Below, piece after piece: positions 32,040 through 43,690 of a DNA stretch of 64,000 nt. Position 1 is the first letter of the stretch. The number at the start of each line of letters is the position of its first letter. The translations under genes were made by a program, and so were the position numbers. Origin of the DNA: Notolepis coatsorum (lineage: Eukaryota > Chordata > Actinopteri > Aulopiformes > Paralepididae); NCBI GenBank assembly GCA_963971535.1, contig OZ020593.1, positions 15,736,148 through 15,800,147 of the forward strand, written 5' to 3'. The notes beneath the pieces were generated by a model that saw nothing but the letters and a program-made list of their open reading frames with translations, was not told the origin of the DNA and did no database searches.

Positions 32040-33029
32040 TACCGTTTAAGGATTTAAAAAAAAAAAACGCCTGGAGCAAAAAGCAACGGGGGGCGGGGGG
32101 GGGGGAATAAAGCATATAAATGATGTAATGTCACAGGATAGTGCCAGACTCCTGCCAACCTGATGATGAAGCTGCCACCTGGGCAGACTGCTCTCCTTTC
32201 TACGGGGCCGCTTCCTGGTGTTTGTCTCAAAGACACTCAATCCATGACATCATAATCCCCCTCCTAATGAATAATGCACCGCCGGCCAGCGCTGCTCGAC
32301 AACACACTCCTATTCACCCAGCCTCCCACACCTACTGTATGGAGCGAGACGGACGAGACAGAGGCTGAGAGAGACGGACGGCAGGTGGGAGGAGGAGGAG
32401 GAGGAGGTGGAGGAGGAGGACTGTGACTCAGGTCTTTCTCTCCCGACACCTCTGTGCCTGACAGCTGTTTGAGTGACAAAACACACCCGAAATAGAAGGT
32501 GACGTCCGTTCCCGTGGGCAGGGGGGGGGATGGGGATTACCAGATAGACCAGGCAGTCACGGTGGCCCTTATCTCAGCGGCTTAAAGACAGACACCACAG
32601 GTCCCGCGGGGCCCGATATCACACTCTGAATCCAGCTTAAAAAAAAAGACACACAGGTGGGTGTTTTATTATCATGATAGGAATATGAAGTGTGTTTTAA
32701 CTGGCAGTGAAAGCGTTGTTCTAAGAACGCTGCTGATGAAACGTTCCACTCATAACTGCGGCGCCGGCCAGCCAGAGGAATCCAGCGCTTGGAACCGGAG
32801 ACGAGAGGGAGGGAGGGAGGAGGCCGGCGCTTTGCGATTGGAGGATCGAGAAGAGAGAGGGCGGGGCTTTGAGACGGGGGGGTCAATTGGCGCCGTCTTA
32901 TTAGCGGTGCCGTCTGGCTCGGCGGGTGGAGCTGCACTTGGCACCGGCGCTCCCAGGGTTGTGGGCTCGATTCCACACACGACCACACCCATCATGATGG
33001 AAATGTATGCAAGTCATTCAGTTTTTAAA
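32040..33029. other. Intron sequence with a short-element arm
   Basis: It contains GGA-rich tracts (32388-32420) and a single arm of the 1128-1236 family at about 32833-32893 (GATTGGAGGATCGAGAAG, then GGGCGGGGCTTTGAGA). Otherwise unassigned. Confidence 0.5.
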
Positions 33030-33480
33030 AGCGGTCGTGTGTCCACCGAAACCTGCACGGACTACGACGTATGACGTATATGGTAAATGGTGCATTTATA
33101 TTGCTCTTTTTTTATCCAAAGCGCTTTACAATTTGTTCCTCACATTCACACGACGACGGCGGAGGCGACCATGCGAGGTGCCGACCTGCTCATCGGGAGC
33201 AGTTAGGGGTTAAGTGTCTCGCTCAGGGACACTTCAGACACGCCGCCTGGGAGGAGCGGGGAATCGAACCGGGAACCTATCGATTACCAGACGACCGCTC
33301 TACCTCTTGAGCCGCTGTCGCCCCTACATCATGCCAGTTAGGCCTCGTGTATATACAGCACCTTCCATTTACTTTTACTCATAGTATATATATATTCAGA
33401 TTCAAATTCTTTATTGCCTATATTTATTATATAACGTATAATATAACCGATCAATCAATAAAAGGAATACCTTATCTTAT
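33030..33480 (+). mobile_element. Family R LINE 3' end interrupted by a SINE
   Basis: CTGCACGGACTACGACGTAT before the SINE and GCCAGTTAGGCCTCGTGTAT after it are contiguous in the 28880-29361 copy. The tail is GGAATACCTTATCTTAT. Confidence 0.7.
33080..33324 (-). mobile_element. tRNA-headed SINE
   Basis: In minus sense: GCGACAGCGGCTCAAGAGGT head, GGTTCGATTCC B box, body CTCCCGATGAGCAGGTCGGC, tail-side AAAGCGCTTTGGATAAAA. Confidence 0.85.
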
Positions 33481-33664
33481 GTTGGTCGACTGGTACTTTT
33501 GTCAATGACCTTTTGGAGCAACATTTAGTTTGATAATGGTTTTGTAGGGAACCCTGTAAACACAGCTCTATCACACAACAAGTGCTACAACTCATGTTAG
33601 TCCCATATGATCGTATCTCAATACTAGAAAGGTACAATAGAAATGCAGCCACTCGTTCATTCCT

Positions 33665-33775
33665 TTAGGTTAGACAGTAATAAGGTCTACGTGGGGGAAC
33701 AGTTGTACAGTAATAATAAGGTCTATGTGGGGGAACAGTTGTACAGTACTAATGAGGTCTACGTCGTGGAGGAAA
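33665..33775. repeat. About 37-bp tandem repeat, 3 copies
   Basis: TAAGGTCTACGTGGGGGAAC and TAAGGTCTATGTGGGGGAAC, plus a third diverged copy (ACGTCGTGGAGG). Confidence 0.85.
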
Positions 33776-34028
33776 CCTAAGCTGGGGCACAGCGTGTCTC
33801 TAATTTAACAGTAACGTTACACAGTGACCTCACACATGTCACAGAAACCACATCTCTTATTCATGGCTGCCCTCTGACCCCCCAGGGCAACGGGATACCC
33901 ACACTGCACCTCCCCCGACACCCGACACCCTGCCGTCCCACAATGCCTCATTCATCAAATACCTGGGGCCTTTTGTCAGCGACACTCATTCAAGTGATGG
34001 TTGCTTCACGCGTCAGTCTGCTCCACCT

Positions 34029-34213
34029 GTTCGACATCATCGCAGGTCTAGCGTGTGCGACATCATCGCAGGTCTAGCGTGTTCGACATCATCGCAGGTC
34101 TAGCGTGTTCGACATCATCGCAGGTCTAGCGTGTTCGGCATCATCGCAGGTCTAGCGTGTTCGACATCATCGCAGGTCTAGCGTGTTCGACATCATCGCA
34201 GGTCTAGTGTGTT
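34029..34213. repeat. 26-bp minisatellite, 7 copies
   Basis: Units read GACATCATCGCAGGTCTAGC followed by GTGTTC. Confidence 0.95.
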
Positions 34214-34501
34214 TGAGAAACACATCTTTCAACCAGTGCTTCGTCGTGGGAAAACGGGCAGAGCGAGTCGCTCTGTACAATCTTATCCGTTTATTTATAA
34301 TAAAACATGATACTTGTGTCCTAATGATAAGGACAAGTGCTCAATGAAGAAACCCACTCCTGTTGCCAAGAGACAGTCTATAGATACCGATACTAGGGGT
34401 GGACGGTATGGTCTAAAATTTATATCACGGTATAATTTGAAGCATAGACGGTAACGGTATATATCACGGTATCAGTGTTTCTGTTAGAATAATTTGTTTT
34501 T

Positions 34502-36523
34502 CCTTCAAGTTCTTTCAAGTTCTTCAAGTTCTTCAAGTTCTTTAATAGTTGTCATACAGAAGTACAGAATACTTTCATACAAAATGCTTCTTACTGTTAC
34601 GCTCCAGAGACTGTGCTAGACAAGATAGTATCAAATAACATAATAACATAATATAGCATGAATTTAGAAGAAGAAAATGAGGTCACAGTGTTCGGTATAG
34701 ACATATGTACAATGTTCTGAGTTACCATATAATATACAATACACAATACTATGCAGTGTACTAATGTACAGTACTATCTAGTGCAAAGCAGAAATGGGAT
34801 GAGGTACAATTTTAGGTACAATTTACAGTAAGGTGTACGAGTTGTAGTGCAATCCTTCATCCATAAATATAAAGTGTGGGGAGTGGGTGCTACAGTGTGT
34901 TTGTTTAAAGTGGGTGTGTGCTATAAAGTGTGTGGAGTGGGTGCTACAGTGTGTTTGTTTAAAGTGAGTGTGTGCGTGTGGATGTGTGTGCTATGTGTGT
35001 TTGGTGGTTGTTGTTGTGTAGTGTTCATTCATTGTTCGTTTAGCAGCCTGATGGCCTGGGGATAGAAGCTACTTCTGAGTCTTTCTGTGCTCGCCTTGAG
35101 ACTCCTGTATCGCTTGCCTGACGGCAGCAGTTCAAAGAGGCAGTTGTTCGGGTGGCTCGAGTCCTTAATAATTCTCTTAGCCTTCCCCTTGCAACGCTTG
35201 TAGTAAATGTTCTGGAGGGTGGGGAGCCCCCCTCCAATTGTGCGTTCGGCTGAACGTGTCACTCTTTGTAGTCTGCTTTGGTCTTTTGCAGTGCTATTCC
35301 CAAACCAGGAGGTGATGTTGCCGGTCAAGATGCTCTCTATTGTACATGAGTAGAAGTTCTTAAGGATCTTCTGGCTGACTTGAAACTTCCTTAGGCGCCT
35401 GAGGAAGTAGAGGCGTTGTCGTGCCTTCTTCACCACACTGTTAATGTGTGTGGTCCATGTCAAGTCCTCGGATATGTAGGCTCCGAGGTACTTGAAGCTG
35501 TTGACTCTCTCAACCGGTGCCCCGTCGATGCTGAGGGGGCTGTAGTCCTTGACCCCCGACCTCCTGAAGTCCACAATCATCTCCTTTGTTTTGCTGACGT
35601 TCAGGGAGAGGCTGTTTTCCTGGCACCATCCCGCCAGGACCTTGACCTCTTCCAGGTAGGCCCTCTCGTCGTTGGCAGAGATCAGGCCCACCACCACTGT
35701 GTCGTCAGCAAATTTGACGATTGTATTGCTACTCCGCTGAGCCACACAGTCGTGTGTGTACAGGGAGTAGAGGAGGGGACTCAGAACACAGCCCTGGGGG
35801 GCCCCTATGTTGAGGGTGATGGATGAGGAGGTGCAGTTGCCTGCTCTCACCACCTGGGGTCTGCCAGTCAGGAAGTCCAAGACCCACTGGCAGAGGTCAT
35901 AGCCCAAGCCCAGGTCCCTGAGCTTGGCTATGAGTATGGAGGGGACTATGGTATTGAATGCCGAGCTGTAGTCGATGAATAGCATTCTCACATAGTTCCC
36001 CTGCCTCTTGTCCAGGTGTGATGCTGCTGTGTGCAGCACATGGGATATGGCGTCCTCCGTGGACCTGTTGGGGCGGTATGCAAATTGCAGGGGGTCCATG
36101 TTGATGGGGAGGGAGGAGCAGATGTAGCCCTTTACTAGCTTCTCGAAGCACTTCATGGCTATGGAGGTGAGAGCTACAGGGCGGTAGTCGTTGAGGCAAG
36201 CAGGCTTGGATTTTTTGGGTACAGGGATAATAGTGGACTTCTTCAGGCAGGTGGGGATGACAGCCTGTTCTAAGGACAGGTTAAATATGTCAGTGAATAC
36301 TGGGGCCAGTTGGTCGGCACAGACTTTTAGGACACGGCCGGGGATGCCGTCTGGACCTGCTGCCTTCCTGATATTCACTTTTTTAAAGGTCCGCCTCACC
36401 TCATGCTCTGTTACCCTGAACACTGCGCCTCCATCAGCAGCCGACCCCCCCCCCCCCATTGCCGAGGCTTGTGAGCTGGTGTTGTTATTACCAGCATCAA
36501 ACCTCGCATGATAGGCAGGCTAT
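34502..36523 (-). mobile_element. 5'-truncated non-LTR retrotransposon (CR1/L2/Rex1-like)
   Basis: It consists of the C-terminal reverse-transcriptase frame (35029-36459), a roughly 480-bp 3' UTR, and a repetitive 3' tail (GAACTTGAA units at 34502-34543). The 5' part with the endonuclease is missing, as expected from incomplete reverse transcription. It is younger than the hAT it sits in. Confidence 0.9.
35029..36459 (-). CDS. Reverse transcriptase domain of the LINE (open, 5'-truncated)
   Basis: 476 codons are open to the stop. Visible motifs are [10 protein letters not shown] (about 33), [10 protein letters not shown] (89), the catalytic [12 protein letters not shown] (160), [10 protein letters not shown] (219) and the catalytic FADDT (250), then the thumb-region [18 protein letters not shown] (324). 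All three catalytic aspartates are present. The order and wording fit the CR1/L2/Rex1 group of fish LINEs. The reading frame continues upstream of the first methionine to about 36520 ([10 protein letters not shown]), so the start is only the first ATG in a truncated copy. It is not a host gene. The endonuclease domain is absent, so autonomous activity is not expected. Confidence 0.9.
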   Translation of the reverse strand: MGGGGSAADGGAVFRVTEHEVRRTFKKVNIRKAAGPDGIPGRVLKVCADQLAPVFTDIFNLSLEQAVIPTCLKKSTIIPVPKKSKPACLNDYRPVALTSIAMKCFEKLVKGYICSSLPINMDPLQFAYRPNRSTEDAISHVLHTAASHLDKRQGNYVRMLFIDYSSAFNTIVPSILIAKLRDLGLGYDLCQWVLDFLTGRPQVVRAGNCTSSSITLNIGAPQGCVLSPLLYSLYTHDCVAQRSSNTIVKFADDTVVVGLISANDERAYLEEVKVLAGWCQENSLSLNVSKTKEMIVDFRRSGVKDYSPLSIDGAPVERVNSFKYLGAYISEDLTWTTHINSVVKKARQRLYFLRRLRKFQVSQKILKNFYSCTIESILTGNITSWFGNSTAKDQSRLQRVTRSAERTIGGGLPTLQNIYYKRCKGKAKRIIKDSSHPNNCLFELLPSGKRYRSLKASTERLRSSFYPQAIRLLNEQ

Positions 36524-37461
36524 ATAAAGAATGACATCCTCAAGGCATGTAGATTTATAATATTTTAACTTAAAACTAGGCTACTTTTGCGTATAAAGTC
36601 ATTATATTCCAAATAAAATAAGTCCCGAGTCGAGACTCCTGCTCCCATTGCAAACAGCGGGGCTGGATTTTGCTAGAAGCATATGTAGCTGCAGAGCCGC
36701 AGAGCGAATTGAATTGAATAAGAATCGAGACAAAGCTGCCACTCATCCTCAGCTTTAAGAATTGACAATTGTGTCAACAAATTGACACATGTGTCAACAA
36801 ATTGACACATGTGTCAACAAATTGACACACAAAATGCTTAGAGACGATGGGGGTCAGAACGGCGCAAGGGTGGGGGGGCGCTGTTTGACGGGCCTGTGAC
36901 CAGACCTGAAAGAGCCACTGGCTCTGCGGCTCTGCAGCTGCATGCTATTCGCAAATCCACTGCTGCACGCCTTCCTCCCGGCTCCCGCTGCTGCCGTCGT
37001 TATCATAACACTACACACATATCGTAATGTTTACAGCAAACTGTAGTTGATCACCAGGTATGTTTTATTAACGTAGAATAATTCATATAAGAAAAACGAT
37101 AGGGAAATATCTTACCTTTCTCCACTGGTTAAAAATGCCAGGAACTGAAATTGAAACTTGCTGTGCGCCACGGTGATATGTGTTTATTATGAAATGACAA
37201 TTGCGTGTTGACACGCCCACTGCGCGAAGCCTCCTAAATAACTTTTTCCAGTTTGCACATATCTATTATCTATGACTAATTCGATCTATTTTTAGGGGCA
37301 AATGCGATTGAAATAGTCGCGCTGCGGCTGTGGTTACATGACGTCATTGCTATTTTAGAGCTGCTCTACCGGTTAAACGGTATAGTCAAAATCCATACCG
37401 TAGAGCAAATTAATACCGTTTATACCGTATACCGTTTATACCGTCCACCCCTAACCGATAC

Positions 37462-37648
37462 TATGGAACTATGTAACTACAATTATTTTAAAGATTCAGT
37501 TATAAGTGAAATTTTACTTCAATATCCGTTTTATCTTTCAGTAAGTTTCAGAGTTCAAACCTGCTGTTTTTAATGTAAGAAAATGGGTATGAAGAATTGC
37601 AGTAACTACAAAATCACTGGATAGGCATAAGAACTTGTAATTTTTCTC
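37462..37648 (-). mobile_element. Second copy of the TA-flanked element (empty hAT site)
   Basis: The reverse complement of this stretch reads CAGTGATTTTGTAGTTACTG followed by CAATTCTTCATACCC, matching the two sides of the hAT at 31125 joined together. Confidence 0.75.
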
Positions 37649-37650
37649 AG

Positions 37651-38191
37651 GCCATGTTTAGACGGAGAGAGTCTGAACAGAAACCGCAAAAGTCGTCTTG
37701 CGGTCTCACTTTTAATGTTGCGTTTAGACTAGTGTTTTGGGATGGAATTCTGCGTGCAGACGAGGCTGTAAAGACTCGAGACGACGGAGCCCCACTGTCA
37801 CACGATTGGCGCATATGTCACATGACGTGCTGTGAAGACCCGCCCTACTCTGCCTCTGATTCGCAGACTGTGGGTGGGGGAATGTGATTGGACCAAAGCA
37901 GAGTCACTCACAGACAGTGGCTCCAGTCACTAATAGTTGCGATAGCCGCGGGACAGATTCTTGTGTATTTAAAAGTACTGCCAATGTAGCCTTCAGGTGA
38001 TCGTCATGGATAGAATCAGACATGCTTTGTTTACGCTTCTAGGCTACTGGCGCATGCCTGTGATGTAAGCAGTACACGCGACGAGAGCCTTGAGAATCCT
38101 TTCGTCATCGTTTTATGCGGTTTGACTGTTCAGATAATAGCCCAAAGGTTTATCGTTTCTAGGATTTCCACCCAGGAAGGTGGTCTCACAC
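37651..38191. mobile_element. Second, truncated Harbinger-like copy
   Basis: It starts GGCCATGTTTAGACGGAGAG and is parallel to 29889-30616 through CCACCCAGGAAGGTGGTCTC, where it stops without the right terminal repeat. It lacks the nested TTAA MITE. Confidence 0.8.
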
Positions 38192-38297
38192 TATGAATGT
38201 ATTACGTGGCCCATAACAGCCCCCGATGATCAGGTACCAGAGGTGGAGCACGTCACACAAGAAGGCCAGAATACGCTGACCATCTAGACAGGTGTGT

Positions 38298-38731
38298 GCA
38301 ATAAATGGTAAGCTTTTATCCAAAGTGCTTTACAATTTTGTTCCTCACATTCACCCATTCACTCAGACAGTTCGAGGTTAAGTGAGACAGTGGCTTGGGC
38401 AGTAGAGCAGTCGTCTGGTAATCTTGAGGCTCCCGGTTCGATTCCCGCTCCTCCCGGGCAGAGTGTCGAAGTGTCCTTGAGCAAGACACTTAACCCCTAA
38501 CTGCTCCCGATGAGCAGGTTGGCACCTTGCATGGTCGCCTCCGCCGTCGGTGTGTGAATGTGAGGAACAAATTGTAAAGCGCTTTGGATGAAAGCTGCTA
38601 TATAAATGCACCATTCACCATGTAAGAAGTGTCTTGCTCAAGGACATTTCAACATTCTGCCCGAGGAGGAGCGGGAATCGAACTGGGAACCTTCCGATTA
38701 CCAGACTCTAGTACCTCCTGAGGCTCCGTCA
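38298..38731. mobile_element. SINE inserted into a SINE of opposite orientation
   Basis: Minus-sense SINE pieces at 38298-38367 and about 38620-38731 flank a plus-sense SINE at about 38384-38619 (GAGACAGTGGCTTGGGCAGT head, GGTTCGATTCC B box, tail AAAGCGCTTTGGATGAAA). Confidence 0.75.
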
Positions 38732-39058
38732 CTATCAGTACAAATTTGCAATAAAACACTGTAGTTCACGAGGGGAAATATTATGTATTATGTCATGAAC
38801 TCATCTTACAAGCCCCTGTATTCAGGTGTTTATATTCCCGGCTGCACCTGAGATCTGAAGGGACTCAAGAGTCACACAGCCAGGTGACCTGACAGCCAGG
38901 TGACCCGACAGGCAGGTGACCTGCAACACCAGCCAGCAGGATGCAAACTCAATGTAAATCCAGCACCCCCCTCCTCCTCCTCCTCCCTCTCTCTCTCTCT
39001 GTCCTCCCCTCACCTCACCTCACAATACAAACGGTTTGTCAGAGGAAAAGCACAAGCA

Positions 39059-39110
39059 GTTGCGATTGGAGGATCGAGAAGAAGAGGGCGGCGTTTGAGA
39101 AAGGTCAAAC
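39059..39110. repeat. Single arm of the 1128-1236 short element
   Basis: TTGCGATTGGAGGATCGAGA followed by AGAGGGCGG, TTTGAGAAAGGTCAA. Confidence 0.7.
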
Positions 39111-39368
39111 CTCCACTAGAGCCCACACTGACAGACGACACGTCCCCCTGACTCATCAGTTTGGGAAAAAACCCAAACGGCCTGGGCGTGCGGCGGGAAG
39201 CTATTTGCATGCAGCTTTGTTTTCGGCCGTTGGACCTGCCCTGAGGGGAGCAGGTGGCACCAGAGAGAGTCTACGCTCCAGAGCAAAGAGGCCAGAGCTA
39301 TGAGAGAACAACACAGCCGGGTCCTGGTTAGAGGGCGTTTGATAGAGTTTCCGTGAGGTTGTCAAGAG

Positions 39369-39697
39369 TAGGGTTGGTCACCGCGAGAACCTTCCTAACT
39401 TCCGGTTCCGTTAAGAAGATGTTTGCATTTAGATTAAATTTAGATTTTTTTTTTTTATAAACTGTTAATTAATACCCTAGTTACAGTGGCAACCAAATTA
39501 AACTGTATCAAGTCAACTGACAATGTGAAGAGTATGAAAAAAATTAAGGATTTTTCAAATAGATTTTTTTCTCCCGCGAAATAAGCGGTGACCTGTTTTG
39601 ACCTGCACCTCAAAGAATCGGAATTGAGAATCGTTTAGAACAGGAATCGAAATGGAGAATCGGAATCGTTCCAAATCCAAATGATGCCCAATCCCTA
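39369..39697. mobile_element. 329-bp hAT MITE, perfect target duplication
   Basis: The ends are TAGGGTTGGTCACCG and GATGCCCAATCCCTA. GTCAAGAG flanks both sides (39361-39368 and 39698-39705). The interior is inverted relative to 6760-7124. Confidence 0.92.
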
Positions 39698-40002
39698 GTC
39701 AAGAGTGAATAAAACTCCCGTCCTTCAGGAAACGAGACTTGTACACAATTTGATTCCTTCTGCATTAAAAACTGTGACACTTCGGGTTCACCGTCCGTAT
39801 CCCAGACGTTCACAGTGAAAAGGAGCTCATGAACCATGCGAGGAGCGTTGGGAACTGAACTAGGTACTTTTAAGGGTACAGACCGAATTACATTGGTACT
39901 ACAGAGTACCGATTCGCGGTGGGTTCAATCGGTACCAAATTTCAGTACCTTTACATGTTTAGTGTAAGAGTGTAAGATACTAGACAAGAGGGAGCCTTTT
40001 CC

Positions 40003-40007
<5 letters not shown>

Positions 40008-40050
<43 letters not shown>
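40008..40050. repeat. (AT)n microsatellite
   Basis: About 21 AT units. Confidence 0.95.
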
Positions 40051-40052
<2 letters not shown>

Positions 40053-40297
40053 CTGTCCCGTCTCTTGGGTCTTTGGAAAGACCAGATGAGGTCAGAGGAG
40101 TTTGATAGTATTTACTGAGGATGGCAAGATAATGTTGATATTTAAACATTTAAACATGATTTATTTTGTGTGGTGTGTTTACAACAATGAATAACAAAAT
40201 GTTCTAAATAAATAATGTTGCAATTGAGAAGTTAGTTTTTTTTACAACTGAAATTAAATTATTTGTTATTACAGAGTGTTAAGTACAGAAAAAAAAG

Positions 40298-40740
40298 GTA
40301 CATTTACATTTAGTCATTTAGCTGACGCTTTTATCCAAAGCAACTTACAAGTTCTGTACGACAAGTCATCAGGAAGGGCACAACTCTATCAGCTGAGCAA
40401 CAATGTTCATAAAGTGTTGAGTGCTACAGTGTAGATATTTTTTTTCTTTTTTAATTCAGATAATGGTTGAAGAAGTGAGTCTTTAGTCGACGGCGAAAGG
40501 TTGGACCTGTTTCGGCTGTCCTAACTGGGGTGGGTAGTTCATTCCACCATTGTGGGGCAAGGACTGAGAATAGGCGACTTCTCTTTGATGACCCTCCCGG
40601 AGCTTGGATAGGAGTAGGTCTGAGGCGGCCAGAAGATGCAGAGCGTAGGGGTCTTGAGGGTGTGTAGTTAGAGACCATTGACCGGAGGTAGGCGGGAGCG
40701 GTTCCCTTTGCCGCACGGTACAGTTGGGTACCGACAATTC
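40298..40740 (-). mobile_element. 5'-truncated LINE 3' end with coding remnant
   Basis: A minus-sense frame at 40451-40678 ends LFSVLAPQWWNELPTPVRTA then TFRRRLKTHFF, the usual C terminus of several fish LINE polyproteins. The 3' tail is GCGTCAGCTAAATGACTAAA followed by TGTAAATGTA. A tail-only copy of the same family is at 62380-62482. It lies inside an older hAT-like remnant ending CGATACCCAACCCTTA (40784). Confidence 0.75.
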
Positions 40741-40886
40741 CAGGAACTGGTACCGGTTCAAATGTGAACGATACCCAACCCTTATTAGGAGACTTGAGGT
40801 CCGTTCCGACCGCCTCCAGCCAAGTCTAGCAGAGCGGCTGCATTCAACTCATTCCCAAAGTAGAGGAGTGTCTGCCTTACCTCACG

Positions 40887-41063
40887 GTGTACCTCGCGGC
40901 TGCAGACGCTCCTCTACATCGTGTACCTCGTGGCTGCAGACGCTCCTCTACATCGTGTACCTCGTGGCTGCAGACGCTCCTCTACATCGTGTACCTCATG
41001 GCTGCAGACGCTCCTCTACATCGTGTACCTCATGGCTGCGTACGCTCCTCTACATCGGAGATC
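40887..41063. repeat. 34-bp tandem repeat, 5 copies
   Basis: The unit is ACCTCGTGGCTGCAGACGCT plus CCTCTACATCGTGT. Confidence 0.95.
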
Positions 41064-41100
41064 AATTGAAAGCAGCCGTGCTGCTAGACTTGGCTGCTTC

Positions 41101-42736
41101 GGGTGAGAACCAACCATTACTGTAGCATGGCATTGGGTGAGAACCAACCATTACTGTAGCATGGCATTGGGTGAGAACCAACCATTACTGAAGCATGGCA
41201 TTGGGTGAGAAGAACCAACCATTACTGTAGCATGGCATTGGGTGAGAACCAACCATTACTGTAGCATGGCATTGGGTGAGAACCAACCATTACTGAAGCA
41301 TGGCATTGGGTGAGAACCAACCATTACTGAAGCATGGCATTGGGTGAGAAGAACCAACCATTACTGAAGCATGGCATTGGGTGAGAACCAACCATTACTG
41401 TAGCATGGCATTGGGTGAGAACCAACCATTACTGTAGCATGGCATTGGGTGAGAAGAACCAACCATTACTGTAGCATGGCATTGGGTGAGAAGAACCAAC
41501 CATTACTGTAGCATGGCATTGGGTGAGAACCAACCATTACTGAAGCATGGCATTGGGTGAGAACCAACCATTACTGTAGCATGGCATTGGGTGAGAAGAA
41601 CCAACCATTACTGTAGCATGGCATTGGGTGAGAAGAACCAACCATTACTGAAGCATGGCATTGGGTGAGAACCAACCATTACTGAAGCATGGCATTGGGT
41701 GAGAAGAACCAACCATTACTGTAGCATGGCATTGGGTGAGAAGAACCAACCATTACTGTAGCATGGCATTGGGTGAGAACCAACCATTACTGTAGCATGG
41801 CATTGGGTGAGAACCAACCATTACTGAAGCATGGCATTGGGTGAGAACCAACCATTACTGAAGCATGGCATTGGGTGAGAACCAACCATTACTGAAGCAT
41901 GGCATTGGGTGAGAAGAACCAACCATTACTGTAGCATGGCATTGGGTGAGAAGAACCAACCATTACTGTAGCATGGCATTGGGTGAGAAGAACCAACCAT
42001 TACTGAAGCATGGCATTGGGTGAGAACCAACCATTACTGAAGCATGGCATTGGGTGAGAAGAACCAACCATTACTGAAGCATGGCATTGGGTGAGAACCA
42101 ACCATTACTGTAGCATGGCATTGGGTGAGAAGAACCAACCATTACTGAAGCATGGCATTGGGTGAGAAGAACCAACCATTACTGTAGCATGGCATTGGGT
42201 GAGAAGAACCAACCATTACTGTAGCATGGCATTGGGTGAGAAGAACCAACCATTACTGAAGCATGGCATTGGGTGAGAAGAACCAACCATTACTGTAGCA
42301 TGGCATTGGGTGAGAACCAACCATTACTGAAGCATGGCATTGGGTGAGAAGAACCAACCATTACTGAAGCATGGCATTGGGTGAGAAGAACCAACCATTA
42401 CTGAAGCATGGCATTGGGTGAGAAGAACCAACCATTACTGAAGCATGGCATTGGGTGAGAACCAACCATTACTGAAGCATGGCATTGGGTGAGAAGAACC
42501 AACCATTACTGTAGCATGGCATTGGGTGAGAACCAACCATTACTGTAGCATGGCATTGGGTGAGAACCAACCATTACTGTAGCATGGCATTGGGTGAGAA
42601 CCAACCATTACTGAAGCATGGCATTGGGTGAGAACCAACCATTACTGAAGCATGGCATTGGGTGAGAACCAACCATTACTGTAGCATGGTATTGGGTGAG
42701 AACCAACCATTACTGAAGCATGGCATTGGGTGAGAA
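41101..42736. repeat. 34/37-bp minisatellite, about 46 copies
   Basis: Units are ATTGGGTGAGAACCAACCAT plus TACTGTAGCATGGC. Each unit either has or lacks an extra GAA (GAGAAGAACC), and has T or A in TGTAGC/TGAAGC, giving four unit types in mixed order. Confidence 0.97.
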
Positions 42737-43390
42737 TGGCCAGTTTGGCCACAGCAGGCTGTTGACTGCTGGCAGGCTTAGTAGAGGAGAGCAGGGCCCC
42801 GTTCCATGTACCGGGATAACCGAGTTAGCCGGATAACTTTATCAGGCTAACTGTGTTAGCCTGACTTTCCGATTTCATGTACCTGGATTTCCCAAATCAC
42901 CATGACAACATATCCAAAAGTTTGAGCCTGCTCGAAAGCAGAGTTCAAGTTCAAGTTAGCCTGAACTATCGCCACGCCCCCGCAAAGAAGTGACAGCCCG
43001 TTTCCTGAAACTATTCCCACAGTCTACGATCTGCATTATACCATTCTGAATTACGTTTTTGTGCTCCATTCTTCCAGAGGGGGCTTTTGAAATGTAAAAT
43101 AGACCCAAAATGCTGATATTAAATTCACTTTGTCCTAAATAATGCACGTTATATATACCGTGGCGACGGTGGCGCTCGCTCGTGCGATGTACACATGATG
43201 TGGTTATTTTAATTGTAACTGGGATTAAGATGTCTGATGAGATGCGCTGTTTGACGGATTTGAGAAATTGAATGAGCCGTTGACGTCACATTAATGAATG
43301 AGGATAAAGAGATAAACTTCATTCAAAACAACGGATATTCTAAACACGGGTCTCTCGTTCATTAATGTATAAACAATGAATTTATCCCAT

Positions 43391-43462
43391 CTGGCCCAGT
43401 GGCCCAGCGGTAGTGCTCATCCCTGCCAGTTCAGCGACCGGGGTTCAAATCCCCGTGTTTCC
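43391..43462 (+). other. tRNA-like sequence inside the Harbinger-like element
   Basis: A box TGGCCCAGCGGT and a perfect T arm CGGGG TTCAAAT CCCCG with the right spacing (about 72 nt). The acceptor stem does not pair, so it is probably a pseudogene or SINE head. Confidence 0.55.
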
Positions 43463-43624
43463 AATATGATTTTTTTGAATATAATATTAATGATTATACG
43501 CCAAAGTAGCCTGGTTTTAAGTTAAAATATTATAAATCTACATGCATTGAGGATGTCATTCTTTATATAGCTCTCAACGTGCACCAAATTGAATTATTCC
43601 TATATTGCAAAAAGAAGGAAAAGA

Positions 43625-43690
43625 CTAGGGCCTTGAACCCCGGTCGTCCGTGTGAAAGTCAAAAGAAGAACCCGTTACACCACAGAGAAG
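43625..43690 (-). other. tRNA-like sequence, opposite strand
   Basis: In minus sense: A box TGGTGTAACGG and T arm ACCGGGGTTCAAGGCCCT. Not a convincing functional tRNA. Confidence 0.45.

Larger units (their letters stand above)
34394..37453. mobile_element. 3.06-kb composite: hAT element containing a LINE
   Basis: The ends are TAGGGGTGGACGGTAT and ATACCGTCCACCCCTA. ACCGATAC flanks both sides exactly (34386-34393 and 37454-37461), giving the hAT 8-bp signature. A minus-strand LINE (34502-36523) was inserted inside. The remaining hAT sequence has no transposase frame and includes three to four units of a 22-bp palindromic repeat (TTGACACATGTGTCAA) near 36770-36836. Confidence 0.92.

Noticed and set aside
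35416..35826. 136-codon plus-strand frame
   Set aside because: Antisense shadow of the LINE reverse transcriptase.
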